The notes: a model not told the origin generated them from the letters alone. A stretch of 64,000 nt of DNA from Irpex lacteus (GCA_001986395.2 MQVO02000016.1:62001-126000), one strand, 5' to 3'. Positions 1 to 11,845 are shown, counted from the first letter of the stretch. A program made the numbers and translations.

Positions 1-199
1 GTATTACAACAATGACTCGAAGTACGTACAGTATGACTTGCAATAGGCAACATCTGGAGGATAGAATAGACGAGTGTTGCGTATCGACTAACAGCAAATA
101 TCCACGTCGACAAAGTCCACTTTTGAGACCATATATGACCAACTTCTTGGCCAAAGGTTACAGCCCACTCATAGCAGCATAAGGCTAAAAGTCACAGCA

Positions 200-1446
200 T
201 CAGATGTAGATATCGCGTAGTCTTTCATGGGGAGCGACTTTACATGAGCAAGCCATAAGCATGTAAGCACCTATCATACTAACGGACAGACGATAGTCAG
301 TGAGACGGCTGAGGCACTCTTGCGATAAACTTACGAGCTCTGCATAATTGATATGTCGGATTCTTGGGGTTGCGTTGAGTTGGACATTGCTGACGTTGGT
401 ATTCTGTGTAGTTAAATAGGGCGGAATAGGATTGTCAACGAGGTCTTCCTGCCGATGGTCTGCGGGTTTCCTGGCTATATGGTGGATGTTATATATGTTG
501 TGCGGCACTACACGTATCCCGTCAATCATTACCTCCGCATCATACCTCAGGCCTCAGGACATGTGTGTATGCCAACTTCTGAACAGCGTTTGCCGTGGTT
601 TCAGAATACAGCTGTGGAAATCAGCCTAAGTCAAGCTGAGGATTTGAATGGTTTTGCCTATGTCATAATGTTACGCTTCGTCCAAACAAACTGCATCAAA
701 CCAAACCAAAATTTACCTGATCCATCGCTGATTGTAGAGCATAAATCCGTCCAACGATCTTCCTGGAAGAGGTCAAGAATCCATGCATCATCTGTCTTCC
801 TAGATGCTACTGCCTCGGCAGATGCGATGATAAACACAGCTTCAATTGGACCTTCAGTTGGTCGTATGATGCGTGAAGCAAGGGACCGCTCACAAAATTT
901 TCCTGAAGAGGTTAACAGAGACACTGGGATCATGAACAACATGAACAACTTAACCATTCATCTTCTGATCGCCGTGAGGCTCGTTCATCGACCAACCCTC
1001 GCGCACCAGCTCCTGCGCTATGCATAAGGTTTACTGCTCATGGATTATGACACAAACATCTATAACAGCACGGATGATCACACATACCTGGAACTTGCGA
1101 CTGCGCCTGCATTCTCCTCAGGTTGCGCCGACGATGCATCTGTCACGATGTTGTCCACTTCATTCTGAAGGCCGCAAACTTACGATGTAGTGGAAAAGAG
1201 GAAGCCTCCTTTATCACCGATACCCACGAGAAGTGTGCTGATGGCAAGGTGGTGTGAGTAGATGCGTATTTCAGAATCGGAGGATGTCTGGCTCCGAGCC
1301 CAATTCTGCATCTCACAATGATATAGGCCGCAAAGTTGCAATGCTTTGAGGTTCTGCCCATACAGCCTTTCGTGACAATCATATTTCTCAATGAAAGAAG
1401 ACGAAAGATGAAGATGAAACCCAGAATGCACCGGGCGGCAGAGGTC
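200..1446 (-). CDS. Unidentified protein, multi-exon, tentative
   Basis: Not recognised. On the minus strand several open blocks join through plausible GT-AG introns. One block begins after an acceptor near 1447 and contains EKYDCHERLYGQN. The next begins near 1167 (NEVDNIVTDASSAQPEE). A further block, about 990-720, reads DEWLRKFCERSLASRIIRP, then AVFIIASAEAVASRK and DLFQEDRWTDLC. A last block ends at the stop at 200. The junction to the last block and the true start are unresolved, and further 5' exons may lie up to the RPB3 stop at 1744. No domain or signal peptide is evident. It follows RPB3 on the same strand. The coding call rests on frame continuity across introns, so both product and structure are uncertain. 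Confidence 0.4.
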
Positions 1447-1743
1447 CTGTAATGACGATGATCAATAAGGATGGTCAATCCTACTATAATAAACCAAATG
1501 AGAAACCCACAAACGTCTAACTGCTTCTCTTGCAGATGCAGGAGGGCTGAATTGGGGAATGAGAGGGAGATAACTTTATGTTGTCTCAGGGATCTAGATA
1601 TCCAAACCTCAACACTATTTGTATCAGCTATTTCACTCCCAAACCCATTTACCGCAGAACCAACGGCGATTGCCAGAGCCGGAGCCGATTGCAGTATTTG
1701 ACAACAGAGACATAGGAAATCATATACACGCACGAGCAAATCG

Positions 1744-3305
1744 TTACACGTTCCATCCACCCTGTTGCTGAGCAGGGCTTCCCCATCCAGCTCCAGCTCC
1801 GCTACCACTGGGACTGCCACCCCACCCCGACGATGCGCCGCCTCCCCATGCGTTTGCTCCTGTAGCGGCAGCAGCTGGACTCCCGCCCCATGAGGTATTC
1901 GATGCAGCTGCAGCACTAGGACTCCATGCACCGGTGCCTGCTGCTCGAGGGCTCGTATTGCCCCACGAAGTATTGCTTGCAGTAGCAGCACTAGGGCTCC
2001 ATGCACCGCCGGCTTGCCTGGGACTGGCGTTGCCCCATCCACCCCATGCCGTGGTAGCAGGGGCACCATTTGTTTGTGGTACATTCGAGGGTAGATTCGT
2101 CTCGTCGTTGTCGAGGTCTGGACCAGATTTCAAACCGACCATGAGACTGGCAAGTTTTGTTTGAAGTTCAGAAAGACCCTGATTGGAGATGTTAGGGCTA
2201 CATTGAAACACAATTCGAAGATGAAATACCTTCAGGACCACTTCCTGCGGTGTTAGACTTCCGACGGTCTCCACCTGCATGTAGAACTTATTCGGTTTCG
2301 CGTTGAAGTCGAACGGCGCATCTTCCCGCGGTGGTTCCTCCTCTTTTGCGTTTTCACTAAGTGGCCACTCCGCCTTCTCATCTTGCTCGAACCAGTATGA
2401 GGTATGTCTGAGCTTGTTGTGGGGATCATATTCGAAACCAACGGCTGAGCAAGGAGACCATTTTGCGTGTTCTTTAGCAATTCCCTACAGATATCCTGAT
2501 AAGTCGCGTTCAACTGGCCACCAGTAGATACGTACCTTCTTGGCAATGCAGCGCGCCTTGATTTCTTGTCCGTTTCCAATACGAGCAATAAGAATTGGTG
2601 GAACAGTAGCATCGTCTGAGGTAGCCATACAGAGAGACCAATGAGAGAAGACCAATTAATGGTTCAAAACAGCACGCACTTTTGCCCACAGGAAGTCCAA
2701 ACCCCTCAACCCGCTTGCCCAGCTCTTCACCAGCATCACCCTCGTCAACACCATATTGTCCAGATGGCTCCAAGTGTTCACTGGTCACGTCAATCTTAGT
2801 ATGGGCCGTCTCACATTTGATGTCTAGTTTGAGAACCACTGAACAATAGGCGCAATACGACGAGCATGTACAGTCCTGGGGCGGCCGTGCTTAGACCTTG
2901 GATTATTCGCAAAGAGGATGGAGGACGCACTCGAGTATAACGTATAGCCTCGTCACAGTTCGTGCTGAGCAATGGAATCATACCGAGCCTATGAGAGATG
3001 AACTCGTCCGAGAGGTAGCTTGTATTCGACTCAATCTCAACAAGGTCGATGGCTTTCATTCATTTGTCAGCGAGTGAACATGCACAAAGAAACGTAAGGC
3101 GTACCAACTGTTGGCAAATCTGCCATACAGACTCTTCTTATCGAGTTCGCCATTCTGTATCCCAAGGCACACACATTAGAGAGCTGACTTTGCAGCAGCA
3201 AGCGGTTGTATGAGCGTACGCCATGTCCACATTCTCCAGCACAAAGTTAACCCTGTCCTTCTTCAGCTCGCGTATGCGGACAATCGGTTCTGCTTCTTGG
3301 GCCAT
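1744..3305 (-). CDS. RPB3: DNA-directed RNA polymerase II subunit RPB3
   Basis: RPB3 pairs with RPB11 to form the alpha-like assembly platform of nuclear RNA polymerase II. The start [19 protein letters not shown] is followed by the family block [17 protein letters not shown] zinc-binding cysteine cluster [11 protein letters not shown] comes next, and the conserved end of the core is [19 protein letters not shown]. Several short introns interrupt it. The ATG at 3305 is chosen because it precedes the conserved alpha-motif region directly. The oddity is the C terminus. After the canonical core (yeast protein about 318 residues), roughly 100 residues rich in Ala, Ser, Gly and Trp follow (nt 1744-2080), with about seven WG and four GW dipeptides, ending QQQGGWNV. 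Identity is secure; exon edges are approximate. Confidence 0.93.
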
Positions 3306-3965
3306 TGTTATAATTAGCTAGGAGGGCGAAGGAGGTGGCAGCTTGGTGGCGTGTGGCTGAAGTGAAGGTAAGAGTATGACCTTGACTTATGTAGACCTTG
3401 ACGAATGAAAGTCGACTCGGACGAGCGCCACCAAGCTGAATATTTCTTAAAGAGGAAGGTATAGAGCGCTTGTTCTCATCAGATCTACATCGGGGCTGTA
3501 GCTACTGACAGATGGAACACGCAGAGGCCACTATTACTTGTATGCGTATACGTACCCACAAATCGAAAAGAACCCGTCAGGTTGACGCAAATCAGACTTA
3601 AGTGGCAGAGTAGAGAAAATCAGGAAAAGAAGTTGACCCAGGCAACAATTAAAGTACGATTAAATACAAACACCAGACTTACACGATTGTACATCTAATA
3701 ATGATAGCAGCGTTACAAATCGATACACACATGGCAAGCCATGCTACAGAGGTAGTGATGGTCCTTGGTCGTGCCTCGTACAACGCCACTGCGTGCTTGA
3801 GGCCTACCCTTCGTGCGGGGCGTGCGCCAGTATGGCGGGTGAGGTAGGTTGTAGGGAGTCGCGCGTGCGGCCATCGACGAACGGTCGCACATAGCGGGTG
3901 ACCAGGTATCACTGTACTGGGTATATACTCGTGACGTCGGCGTGGAAGATAGACGTAATCACAGG
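3306..3965. other. Intergenic, no gene seen
   Basis: This holds the RPB3 promoter (minus strand) and the 3' region of the coiled-coil gene. The open frames here are short and lack consistent splice sites. I see no RNA gene or repeat. Confidence 0.5.
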
Positions 3966-6355
3966 TTACGTCGAGTCCAAGTTCCGTCTGTCCAGCATCG
4001 CCCAGCCTCCGAAGACATCGTCCGGCTCGCTTGGAGGATACGCAGAAGGCAGCCCCTCTGTGGGTGGTTTGCTCGGTAGACGAAGGGATGGGGAGACCGG
4101 TGACATGACGATAGGCGAGCTTAAAGGTGATCGGAGTGATGAGCCGGTGGTGATGCTGGACATGCTCGAGAAGCTCAACCCGGGAGTGGCTGGCCATGAG
4201 CGTTCGGAGAAGGTCGACATCGCGGAGAAGGACATGGCAGTCGCGACACGGACGTCTTCCTCCTCCTCGACGTCGGTATCAACAGCTTCCACTTCTTCGG
4301 GTAATTCTTCGTCCATCAGCTTCGCCTCGACTTCAGCTTCCTCACTCTCATCCGCATCCTCAGCCACAGACTCCGCATCCTCGACTTCGCTTTCCTCCTC
4401 CTGCAAAGGCTCTCCAGGATGCTCATACGCATAGACCTGCCGTCTGAGCTGCTTCTGCACGCCTCTCGAGTCCTTCAACAAATGCTCCGTCCTCACAAGC
4501 TCCGACGCAAGGAAACTATACGCAGACTCCAGAACGTCGAACGAGATCTCCAACGTCTCGTATTTGTCCTCGTAGTTCCTGAGCGCCTCAGCGAGCATAT
4601 TCTCCAAATCATCCGACACCTTCTTCTGAGCCTCCAGCGCCTTCAACCGATGGGCAAGACGGTCCTTGTCGGCGCCTTCAGCTTCTGCACGAGCAAGACG
4701 CGCTGCACGTCGTTCGTAACGCTTGACGCATTTGTCGAGTTGCTCGCGGAGAGTCTTGATCTCGGCTTGGGCGGTGGAGAGCTGGCCTTCGTACATGTGT
4801 CGCGCACATTGGGACTCCACGTGGACGAATGAGAAGTCTTCGGTGAAGGAGTCGCGGATTTGGGCACAGCACTCTCTACGAGCGGCGTCTACAGACTTGG
4901 CTTCAAGGTCGCTCTGAATCCGCTCCAGCTTCGCCTGCAAAATCATGTCGTGAGAAGAAAGTCCAAGTTTATGTATAGGGAATACATACCTTGACTTCGC
5001 TCTGGTCGGCGCCGGCCAGCGTTATCCGCTCAAGCCAAGTGTTCCGCTGCTTCATCTGCTCGCTTTCCTGCTCCTTCAGCTGCTTCAGGTGCTCGGCTTC
5101 CTGCTCCCGCAGTTGCTTCGTGTGCTCGCTCTCTAGCTCTCTCAGTTGCTTCATATGCTCGCTCTCCAGCTCCCTCAGTTGATGTATATGCTCGCTTTCC
5201 TGCTCCCGCAGTTGCTTCGTGTGCTCACTCTCCTGGTGCTCCAACTGCTGCTTCAACGACGCATTCTCCTCACGAAGCTGTTGAATAGCAGCCTGCGATC
5301 GAGCTTCCATCTCGACGAGCTGTTGCTGGAGGCTCTTCTGACGGGCGTCATAAGCGGTGGCGTTGTCGGCGAGTTGATGCCTAAGCAGCTCATTCTCCAG
5401 CTTCGTCGCATTTAATTGAGACTGCAACTGTGAGATAGAGGACGCCGAGGACAATCGTAGCTCCATCAGAGACGTCGAGCGTTCCGCGAGTTGGTCCTTC
5501 AGCTCCTCGTTGTCCGTGTGGTACCGTCGAACGAGGCTTTGGCATTTCGACTACAACAATTGCATCAATAAAGGCTCGGTAAATATATAGGCAAGACGCA
5601 GAGTTGACTTACCGTCATCGACTCCTGCTCGCCCTCCAAGAACTGCAGCGCCTGCTCCAGCTGCTGCTGCTCCCGCTCAAACTCCTTCACGCGCCGTTCC
5701 TGTTCGTGAAACTGGTCTTTGACATGTCGTTCGAGAGTAGCGTTATCAGACTTGAGCTGTTCGTTCTCGGTCGTGAGAGTGTCGTTAACTGCCTTGAGCT
5801 GCCTGTTCTGGGACTGCAGACTCTCGAGGTCACGTGTTGTGGAGCTGAGTGTGAGCTCTGTGTGCTGGAGTCGTGCGTTTTGTTCCTAGAGTGGCGGGAT
5901 GAGCGAGAGTTTTTCGCATTGAATGGACGGGCAGGGTTCAGAGAGAGGAGACGCACCTTGAGCTGAACTTGCAACGCCTGGTATTTCTTGATCACCTTGT
6001 TTAGCTTGCCGACCACATGCTGGTACTTCTCGTGTAGCCTTTGTAGCTGACTGGGCTGTGGTGGATAGAAGGGCTGTGACGGCTGTGTGGGACATTCAGG
6101 CCTCGAGAGTATCTTGAGAGATGACAGGCGTTGCCAGAGAGTGGCACGATACGCCAGGATGCCGGGTGTCTGGCTCAGCACGAACACCACCAGGAATAGA
6201 AGCCCGACGAGCACGAGGAGTGGCAATACATTAGGTTCGTCGTCCGAGGCGTACCACGCGATTATGGGGCGTGGGTGTCTGCGATAAAACTTGGAGAATT
6301 TGAAGTCGAAGGTGGAACGGAATCGATGGGGTATACGGTCGAATACTGTAGTCAT
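3966..6355 (-). CDS. Membrane-anchored coiled-coil protein, function unknown
   Basis: Four exons (6355-5957, 5885-5613, 5550-4990, 4934-3966) give about 733 residues. The start MTTVFDRIPHRF is chosen because it shortly precedes a single hydrophobic span (VLPLLVLVGLLFLVVFVL, about residues 45-62). After that the protein is almost wholly heptad-rich coiled coil to about residue 560. An acidic linker and a Ser/Pro-rich tail follow. A run of about seven 10-residue units of the type EHTKQLREQES lies in exon 3 (nt 5040-5240). A single N-terminal span followed by a long coiled coil suggests a tether or golgin/ER-type scaffold, but that is inference from architecture only. It is divergent from ferrochelatase, with starts 720 bp apart. 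Confidence 0.8.
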
Positions 6356-7075
6356 GACGGGCGTGAGGTGAGTTGGTGGTTCGAAACGCGCACGAGTCAC
6401 AGAAGAGGGGTATATGTACACACCTGTGTATGAGTCTACGAAGATGCGAGTCTGGATAGGCAGAGGGTTGGTTAGCTAGCTGATGCTGCGAACAAAGCAT
6501 GCCCAGGCACGCGCTTGGAGGTGGAAACGACGTACGGGAGATGTCCGGTTCATGCTGGGTATCATATTTGCGGCATCGCGAGCGTGTGCAAACATGAGTG
6601 CGTCTTAGAGGGTCATAACATGGGCGAGGAGACGCAAAGTTGGATTTTGAACGAGGAAGGAGGAGAGAAGCTGGGGTTGCTGCAATGAAAAGTGTGTGGT
6701 TACCACGAGGCGAGGCGCTTCTGCGTATATTGACCCTGCTGTAGACGTCACGCTCAGCCAGCCTGCTCATTGCCCGACAAGAAATTCGGCGACAAAGTAT
6801 GTTGTATTTTGCAGGTCGCTGTCGGTCGAATGGCGAACAAGCAAAGTGTAACACGAGTGTAAACAAGAGTGTTAGTCTTGTTTTGTTGTCCCGCCAGGTC
6901 CCGCCCTAGCGATTGACAGGCGCCCGGGCGAGCCTGTGCGAGAACGGCCAATGGTGCCGGCTGCTTTCGCACATCGTTTGACATGGACCCGCTCTCTTAA
7001 AATCCTCTCTCATCCCCGAGCCAACCAAGGCTCTTTAGTTACCTCCACGTAGCACGCAGCTCGAGCACGTACACC
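6356..7075. other. Shared upstream region of coiled-coil gene and ferrochelatase
   Basis: 720 bp between two divergent starts. The ferrochelatase side has the pyrimidine-rich, C-rich leader common before basidiomycete start codons. No recognised motif or RNA gene. Confidence 0.4.
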
Positions 7076-8524
7076 ATGCATTCAACAGCAGCGTCGCGCG
7101 CGTCGGCAGTGGCCCGCTCACTGCGTCGGCCACTCGCAACACTCAACAACGCACCACCGGCCGGAAAGAGGTAGCTTTGCTTTGTTATAGAATCCATAGA
7201 AACATGTTAACGTCGTCTGTAGTCCTACAGGTATGAGGCGGCAATGTAGCAATTCGCCGAAAGATAGACTCATCTAGTGCACTAGCAATCGTCATGCTGA
7301 ACATGGGCGGACCGTCTACCGTACGTACACTCGCTTGACTTGTTTCGACTTCTCTTAACCCTCTACCGCAGGTTCCAGAGACCCACGACTTCCTCAAGAA
7401 CCTTTTCTCGGATGGAGACCTCATTCCCCTCCCCTTCCAATCGGTGCTCGCCCCATGGATAGCACGCCGGCGAACACCCCAGATCGAGCAGCAATACACA
7501 GACATTGGTGGCGGTTCCCCTATCCTCAAGTACACGCGGATACAGGGCGAACGTATGGCTGCTCTGCTCGATGAACTGCACCCGGAGACTGCACCTCACA
7601 AAGCATATGTCGCGTTCCGGTACGCGCGACCACTGACGGAGGAGACTGCGAAGGAGCTCAAGCGAGATGGCGTCAAGCGTGCTGTCGCGTTTACTCAGTA
7701 TCCGCAGTACAGCTGCAGTACCACCGGGAGTAGTCTGAACGAGCTGTACCGAAAGGGCAAGGCAGGAGAGTTAGGCGAAATTGAGTGGAGTGTCATAGAT
7801 CGGTGGGGAACCCATCCCGGGTTTGTCGAGGTATGTCAGTATAGCTTGAACGAAAGGACCAAAGTTTACATGCACTCCACAGGCTATGGCACAGAACATC
7901 GAGCGTGCACTCGAAAAATTCCCAGAGGAGACACGACACGAAGTAGTCGTCCTCTTTTCGGCACACTCCCTACCCATGTCAGTGGTTAACCGAGGAGACC
8001 CATACGTCTCCGAGGTCGCTGCATCCGTCGCTGCCGTCATGGAAAGACTGAAGCACTCAAATCCGTACCGCTTGGTCTGGCAGTCACAAGTTGGTCCATC
8101 GGCATGGATGGGCATGCAAACAGGCGACGCTATCAAGGGCCTCGCACGGCTGGGTCGCAAACAGGCAGTACTCGTACCCATAGCGTTCACCAGCGATCAC
8201 ATCGAGACATTGTACGAGCTCGATCTGGAGTACGTCAAGGAGGGAAAACACGTCAGTCGCTGCCTTTGCATTCCCCAAGCCAAAGTCCTACATGCTAACT
8301 CCTCTCCCTTCGCACAGCTCGGCATGGACATCCAACGGGCCGAAGCCCTGAACGACTCCCCCGTGTTCATTCGCGCGTTGGCTGATCTTGCTTCGACCCA
8401 CCTTCGCGATTACGCATCGGGCCGAATTGGCCCTACCAGTCTGCAGCTCGGGCTTCGTTGTCCTGGCTGCACGAACGCGACTTGTGGCTCGCAGAAGAAT
8501 TGGTTCGCTCGGGGTGGGCGTTAA
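7076..8524 (+). CDS. HEM15: Ferrochelatase, mitochondrial
   Basis: Ferrochelatase inserts Fe2+ into protoporphyrin IX, the last step of haem synthesis, at the matrix face of the inner mitochondrial membrane. Exons are about 7076-7171, 7287-7321, 7372-7830, 7883-8252 and 8318-8524. The first exon (MHSTAASRASAVARSLRRP) is a basic, Ser/Ala-rich presequence. Signature blocks are VMLNMGGPST, FTQYPQYSCSTTGSS, VVLFSAHSLPMSVVNRGDPY and FTSDHIETLYELD, where the invariant His and the Glu three residues on are visible. The C terminus RCPGCTNATCGSQKNWF keeps closely spaced cysteines expected of a [2Fe-2S]-type ferrochelatase. Length and motif order match the family. Haem from this enzyme would serve the two P450s in the window, but there is no genetic linkage argument. 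Confidence 0.95.
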
Positions 8525-9246
8525 GATCACTCGAGGCGCTCTCTGGCACGTATGCAGGCGCCTCTCAGCTTGATCCTGTATTTACTGCTCTCGAATATAC
8601 GACTCTGCAGTGCACGCTGTTTCTTGTGCTGAAAGAGGTGCTGTGGATTAGCCCTGTTTCCTTACTTTCGCCTATGCCGGTTCTCCCTTCCATTCACAAC
8701 TTCCAGTCTACTGCTCCGCCATTCGTAAAAGAAAGCCATTCACCTTATCCGAACAAGCTTACTGCCCGTTTTAGAGCGCTACGATACAAATGCGGAAGGT
8801 GTCTTGGTTGCTATTTCCACCAGCAGCCCGATAATTGGAGGAGAACAGATGACTCCGTGTACCTGTGTAAGCCCGCTTTTCCTACAAAATTACACTCTGA
8901 TGTATTATCCAGATACCACGCGGTGTACCACTCTTCGTCGCTGCGACGAGGACTGGCCTCGACGGTGGGTTTTGTATCCACAGGTGTTGTATGAAGAGTG
9001 CGTGGTGGAATCTCCATCCTAGCATGCTGCTTCAGTATCTATCTGGCGAAGGTATGTCCAAGCAAAGGTGTCACTGCAAATGCTACTTACTCCACTCTAG
9101 AACCCATCCTTTGGAGAACGATGCGCTCGTGAAGTTCAGGTCCTATAAGAGAGAGCATCTTCAAAGCAAAATAGAACACTCAGTCCTCCAAGATCTCTTG
9201 TACCCTCTCAAAGATCGAATCTTCACTGAAGGAAACAAGATACGGC
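8525..9246. other. Upstream region of DUF6533 gene A
   Basis: From about 8750 this is alignable by eye with 11290-11845 upstream of gene B. Shared stretches include CCTTATC(C/T)GAACAAG, a run reading AGCCCGTTTTA, and one containing CCGCTTTTCCT. The tandem duplication therefore copied promoter and gene together. No separate gene is supported. Confidence 0.5.
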
Positions 9247-11049
9247 ATGTCGAACATTCCGGATGACTACATCTCACTGTTGCAAGGATTGTAAGCTTCT
9301 CTCTTCTGATATTGTATTTCTTCCACTGACATTAAAACATCCAAATAGCATGATCTCGGGTCTGGTGAATGCAGCCATTGCTTGTGAGGACACATCCAAT
9401 ATCTCCGTTTCAGCTTACCAACGTCGACATCACCTATCAGCATGGTGTTTCTACGAGTGGATGGTAACCATCGATCAGGAGGTAAACCATGTATGGCGCC
9501 AGAAGTGGAAATTGTCGACCTGGATCTTTGCTGGCGCTCGATACACCTCCCTGTTTATGAATATTCTGCAGCTATTCCCCGGCGCAAGTCAGATAGTAAG
9601 TGAAGATTACACGGTCAACGCAAGCTTCCACTTTCTAACTATCGTCTCGTATTGTACCCCCCACACAGAGGTAAGCGAGATACTCTACAAATCCATCGTC
9701 TTTATAGTAACCGCCGCCTGAAACAGCTGTGACTGGAATGTACAACTACAAGACGTTTTGGCTCTCCTTCAATATCTTGCCCTCGCCCGTGAGTATACTA
9801 TGCACCATCGTACTGTTACGGCTACTGAATCACCGTTGCACTCGCAGTATTTACGGCACTACGTACTTGTGCGTTGTATGACCGAAACAAATTCTTATTT
9901 CTCGTCATCTTCCTTCTCGCCATGGTCCCGGTCATCATCGATATAGTCAGTATAAGTTTCCAGTCAGGGCATGCCGATCAGCTTTTCTGAACTGTATGAA
10001 AACTTTAGGTCATGATGGTTGGGCAGACGGTTGAATGGTCAAAAATAGTTTCTGTCAATGCATGCGTCATTACGGTGCCTTTCTATCCGGCAGAGTATAC
10101 CGCGTGCGTACTTATTCTCGTTACCTTCTGCGCCCTACTATCGCTAACCTGTGATGCTTAATAGACGTAGGTTCGGTATTTTGGTGCACATGCTGAAGAT
10201 ACTGATTGATATCCGAAAGTGTCGTGGAGTGGGTATATTTCTATGATTGCTGCAGATCTCGTTGCTCTCGTACTGAACTGGAGGAAGGCAGTACAAGGTG
10301 CTTCTCGAGTCGGCCTCTCTATGCCATTGGCGAACGTTCTCGTCCGAGACGGTGGGTGCGACAATCTCCTATTCGGTCGGACTATCTCACTGTTTAAGAT
10401 TGTGTCGACATCCAGGGTCTGTCCTGTTCCTGTGAGTCTTATATTGGGCTATACTGTCTGTATCAGTGTCTTTCTAACACGTAAATCTGAAGAGGACTCT
10501 TGATCGCCAACATCCTAAATATCCTACTCGACAACGTTGTGAGTTTCCTTTATGAATCCGGGCTATGCATTACTTACTTCGTTATTCAGCCGTTCCTGTT
10601 CCAGTTCATTGGCGGAAGCACAATCGTACCATCGTATGTATTGACATCAAATTCAGCACACGAGTACTGACCGCAACGACCGTTTTTCCGGTCAGATTGT
10701 CGGCCATTATGACGTGCAGGTTTATCTTGAGCCTCAAAGAAGCTGTTGACAGGCCAAGCCAGGATAGTACCATACATATGTCGGCGATTCGCTTCAACAC
10801 CTGCGGGAATCCGGGTGAATCTCTGGACCTCGAGAATGAGCCCACCAAACCCCGTGTGTATGGGAATGGTTCGCAAGATGTTGTGGAAGAAAGTGATAAC
10901 GTTGATCGCTCCCGTCACTTCACGCCTGACCTACAAAATCCAACGCTTTTGCACAACTTTAACCTGGAAAATATTATAGAAGTACGCACCCTTCTATAAG
11001 TTAACTCCACTAACTGACATCGCAATGATCACTAGTCAAGGAGTCTTGA
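9247..11049 (+). CDS. DUF6533 multi-pass membrane protein, paralogue A
   Basis: Basidiomycete-expanded family of about 7 membrane spans with no known biochemical role. Start MSNIPDDYISLLQGL. The hallmark N-terminal block is SWCFYEWMVTIDQEVNHVW, then STWIFAGARYTSLF, ALRTCALYDRNK and SLSAIMTCRFILSL. About 14 exons are needed. Frame analysis demands a 2-nt exon AG at 9669-9670 (introns 9596-9668 and 9671-9726), a 2-nt exon AC at 10165-10166 (introns 10104-10164 and 10167-10219), and a 16-nt exon at 10416-10431. Without the 2-nt exons the joins shift frame and meet stops. The last intron has two possible acceptors, giving stops at 11049 or 11090; 11049 matches the ends of B and C better. Genes A and B are the closest pair. 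Confidence 0.8.
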
Positions 11050-11845
11050 TACCAGCATAGAAGATAGCGGGATGGCAGGGCCAATTGGGCCATAGTTTGA
11101 CATTATCGCAAACAATCATCGTCCTGTCAACCCCTTCGACTGTCACGGCAAGGCTCTGCGAGACTTATATGATATTATCTCCTGCTCCCAGTTGTCACGT
11201 TGCTGCTCTGGTCGAATCTGGCAATGGCCCACTGGGGCAGATCTATTTATACTTAGAGTCCTCGATCGAAGAAACTGTACGCCTTATCTGAACAAGTGTA
11301 CAGCCCGTTTTATAGCGCTACAGCACAAAGACGACAAGAATTCTAGATCGTAACTTCCAAAAACACCCGATAGCTAAGGGGCTTGAAGGAAAGATGACCC
11401 CATAAGTACATATCCGTGAGTCCGCTTTTCCTGAAAGATCATTCCGTGATACATTATGCAGATACCACACGGTATACCACACATCGTTACCGCGATAAGG
11501 CACAAATTCGATCATGGTGAGTCTTGTGCGTCTTGTTATATGAAGAGTCGATCTGACGGAATTGACTTCTATTTACTTATTCTCTCTACCATCTGTGATA
11601 GAATCCACCATACCATGCGGCTCAGGTGTCTATCCAGAGATACGTGTGTCTCAGCAACATCATCATGGAGATTCTACTTGGTTCCATTCTGGTCACCAAC
11701 TTACGCGAGCGATGCGCTCGTGATGCTCGAGTCCTATAAGAGCAGTCATCTGAGCGGCGAATAGAGCACTCAAATTGGCCACTGCTCTCACGTCCTCCAA
11801 ATCTGTCGCCAGATTGATCTTCTCTCCAACGAATCAGGGTCCAGC
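11050..11845. other. Upstream region of DUF6533 gene B
   Basis: The part from about 11290 is a diverged copy of 8750-9246, that is, duplicated promoter. Nothing else is supported. Confidence 0.45.

Noticed and set aside
10160..10225. Apparent nonsense codon (TGA) making DUF6533 gene A a pseudogene
   Set aside because: The same frame conflict occurs in genes B and C at the same place and disappears in all three with a 2-nt exon, so it lies inside an intron.
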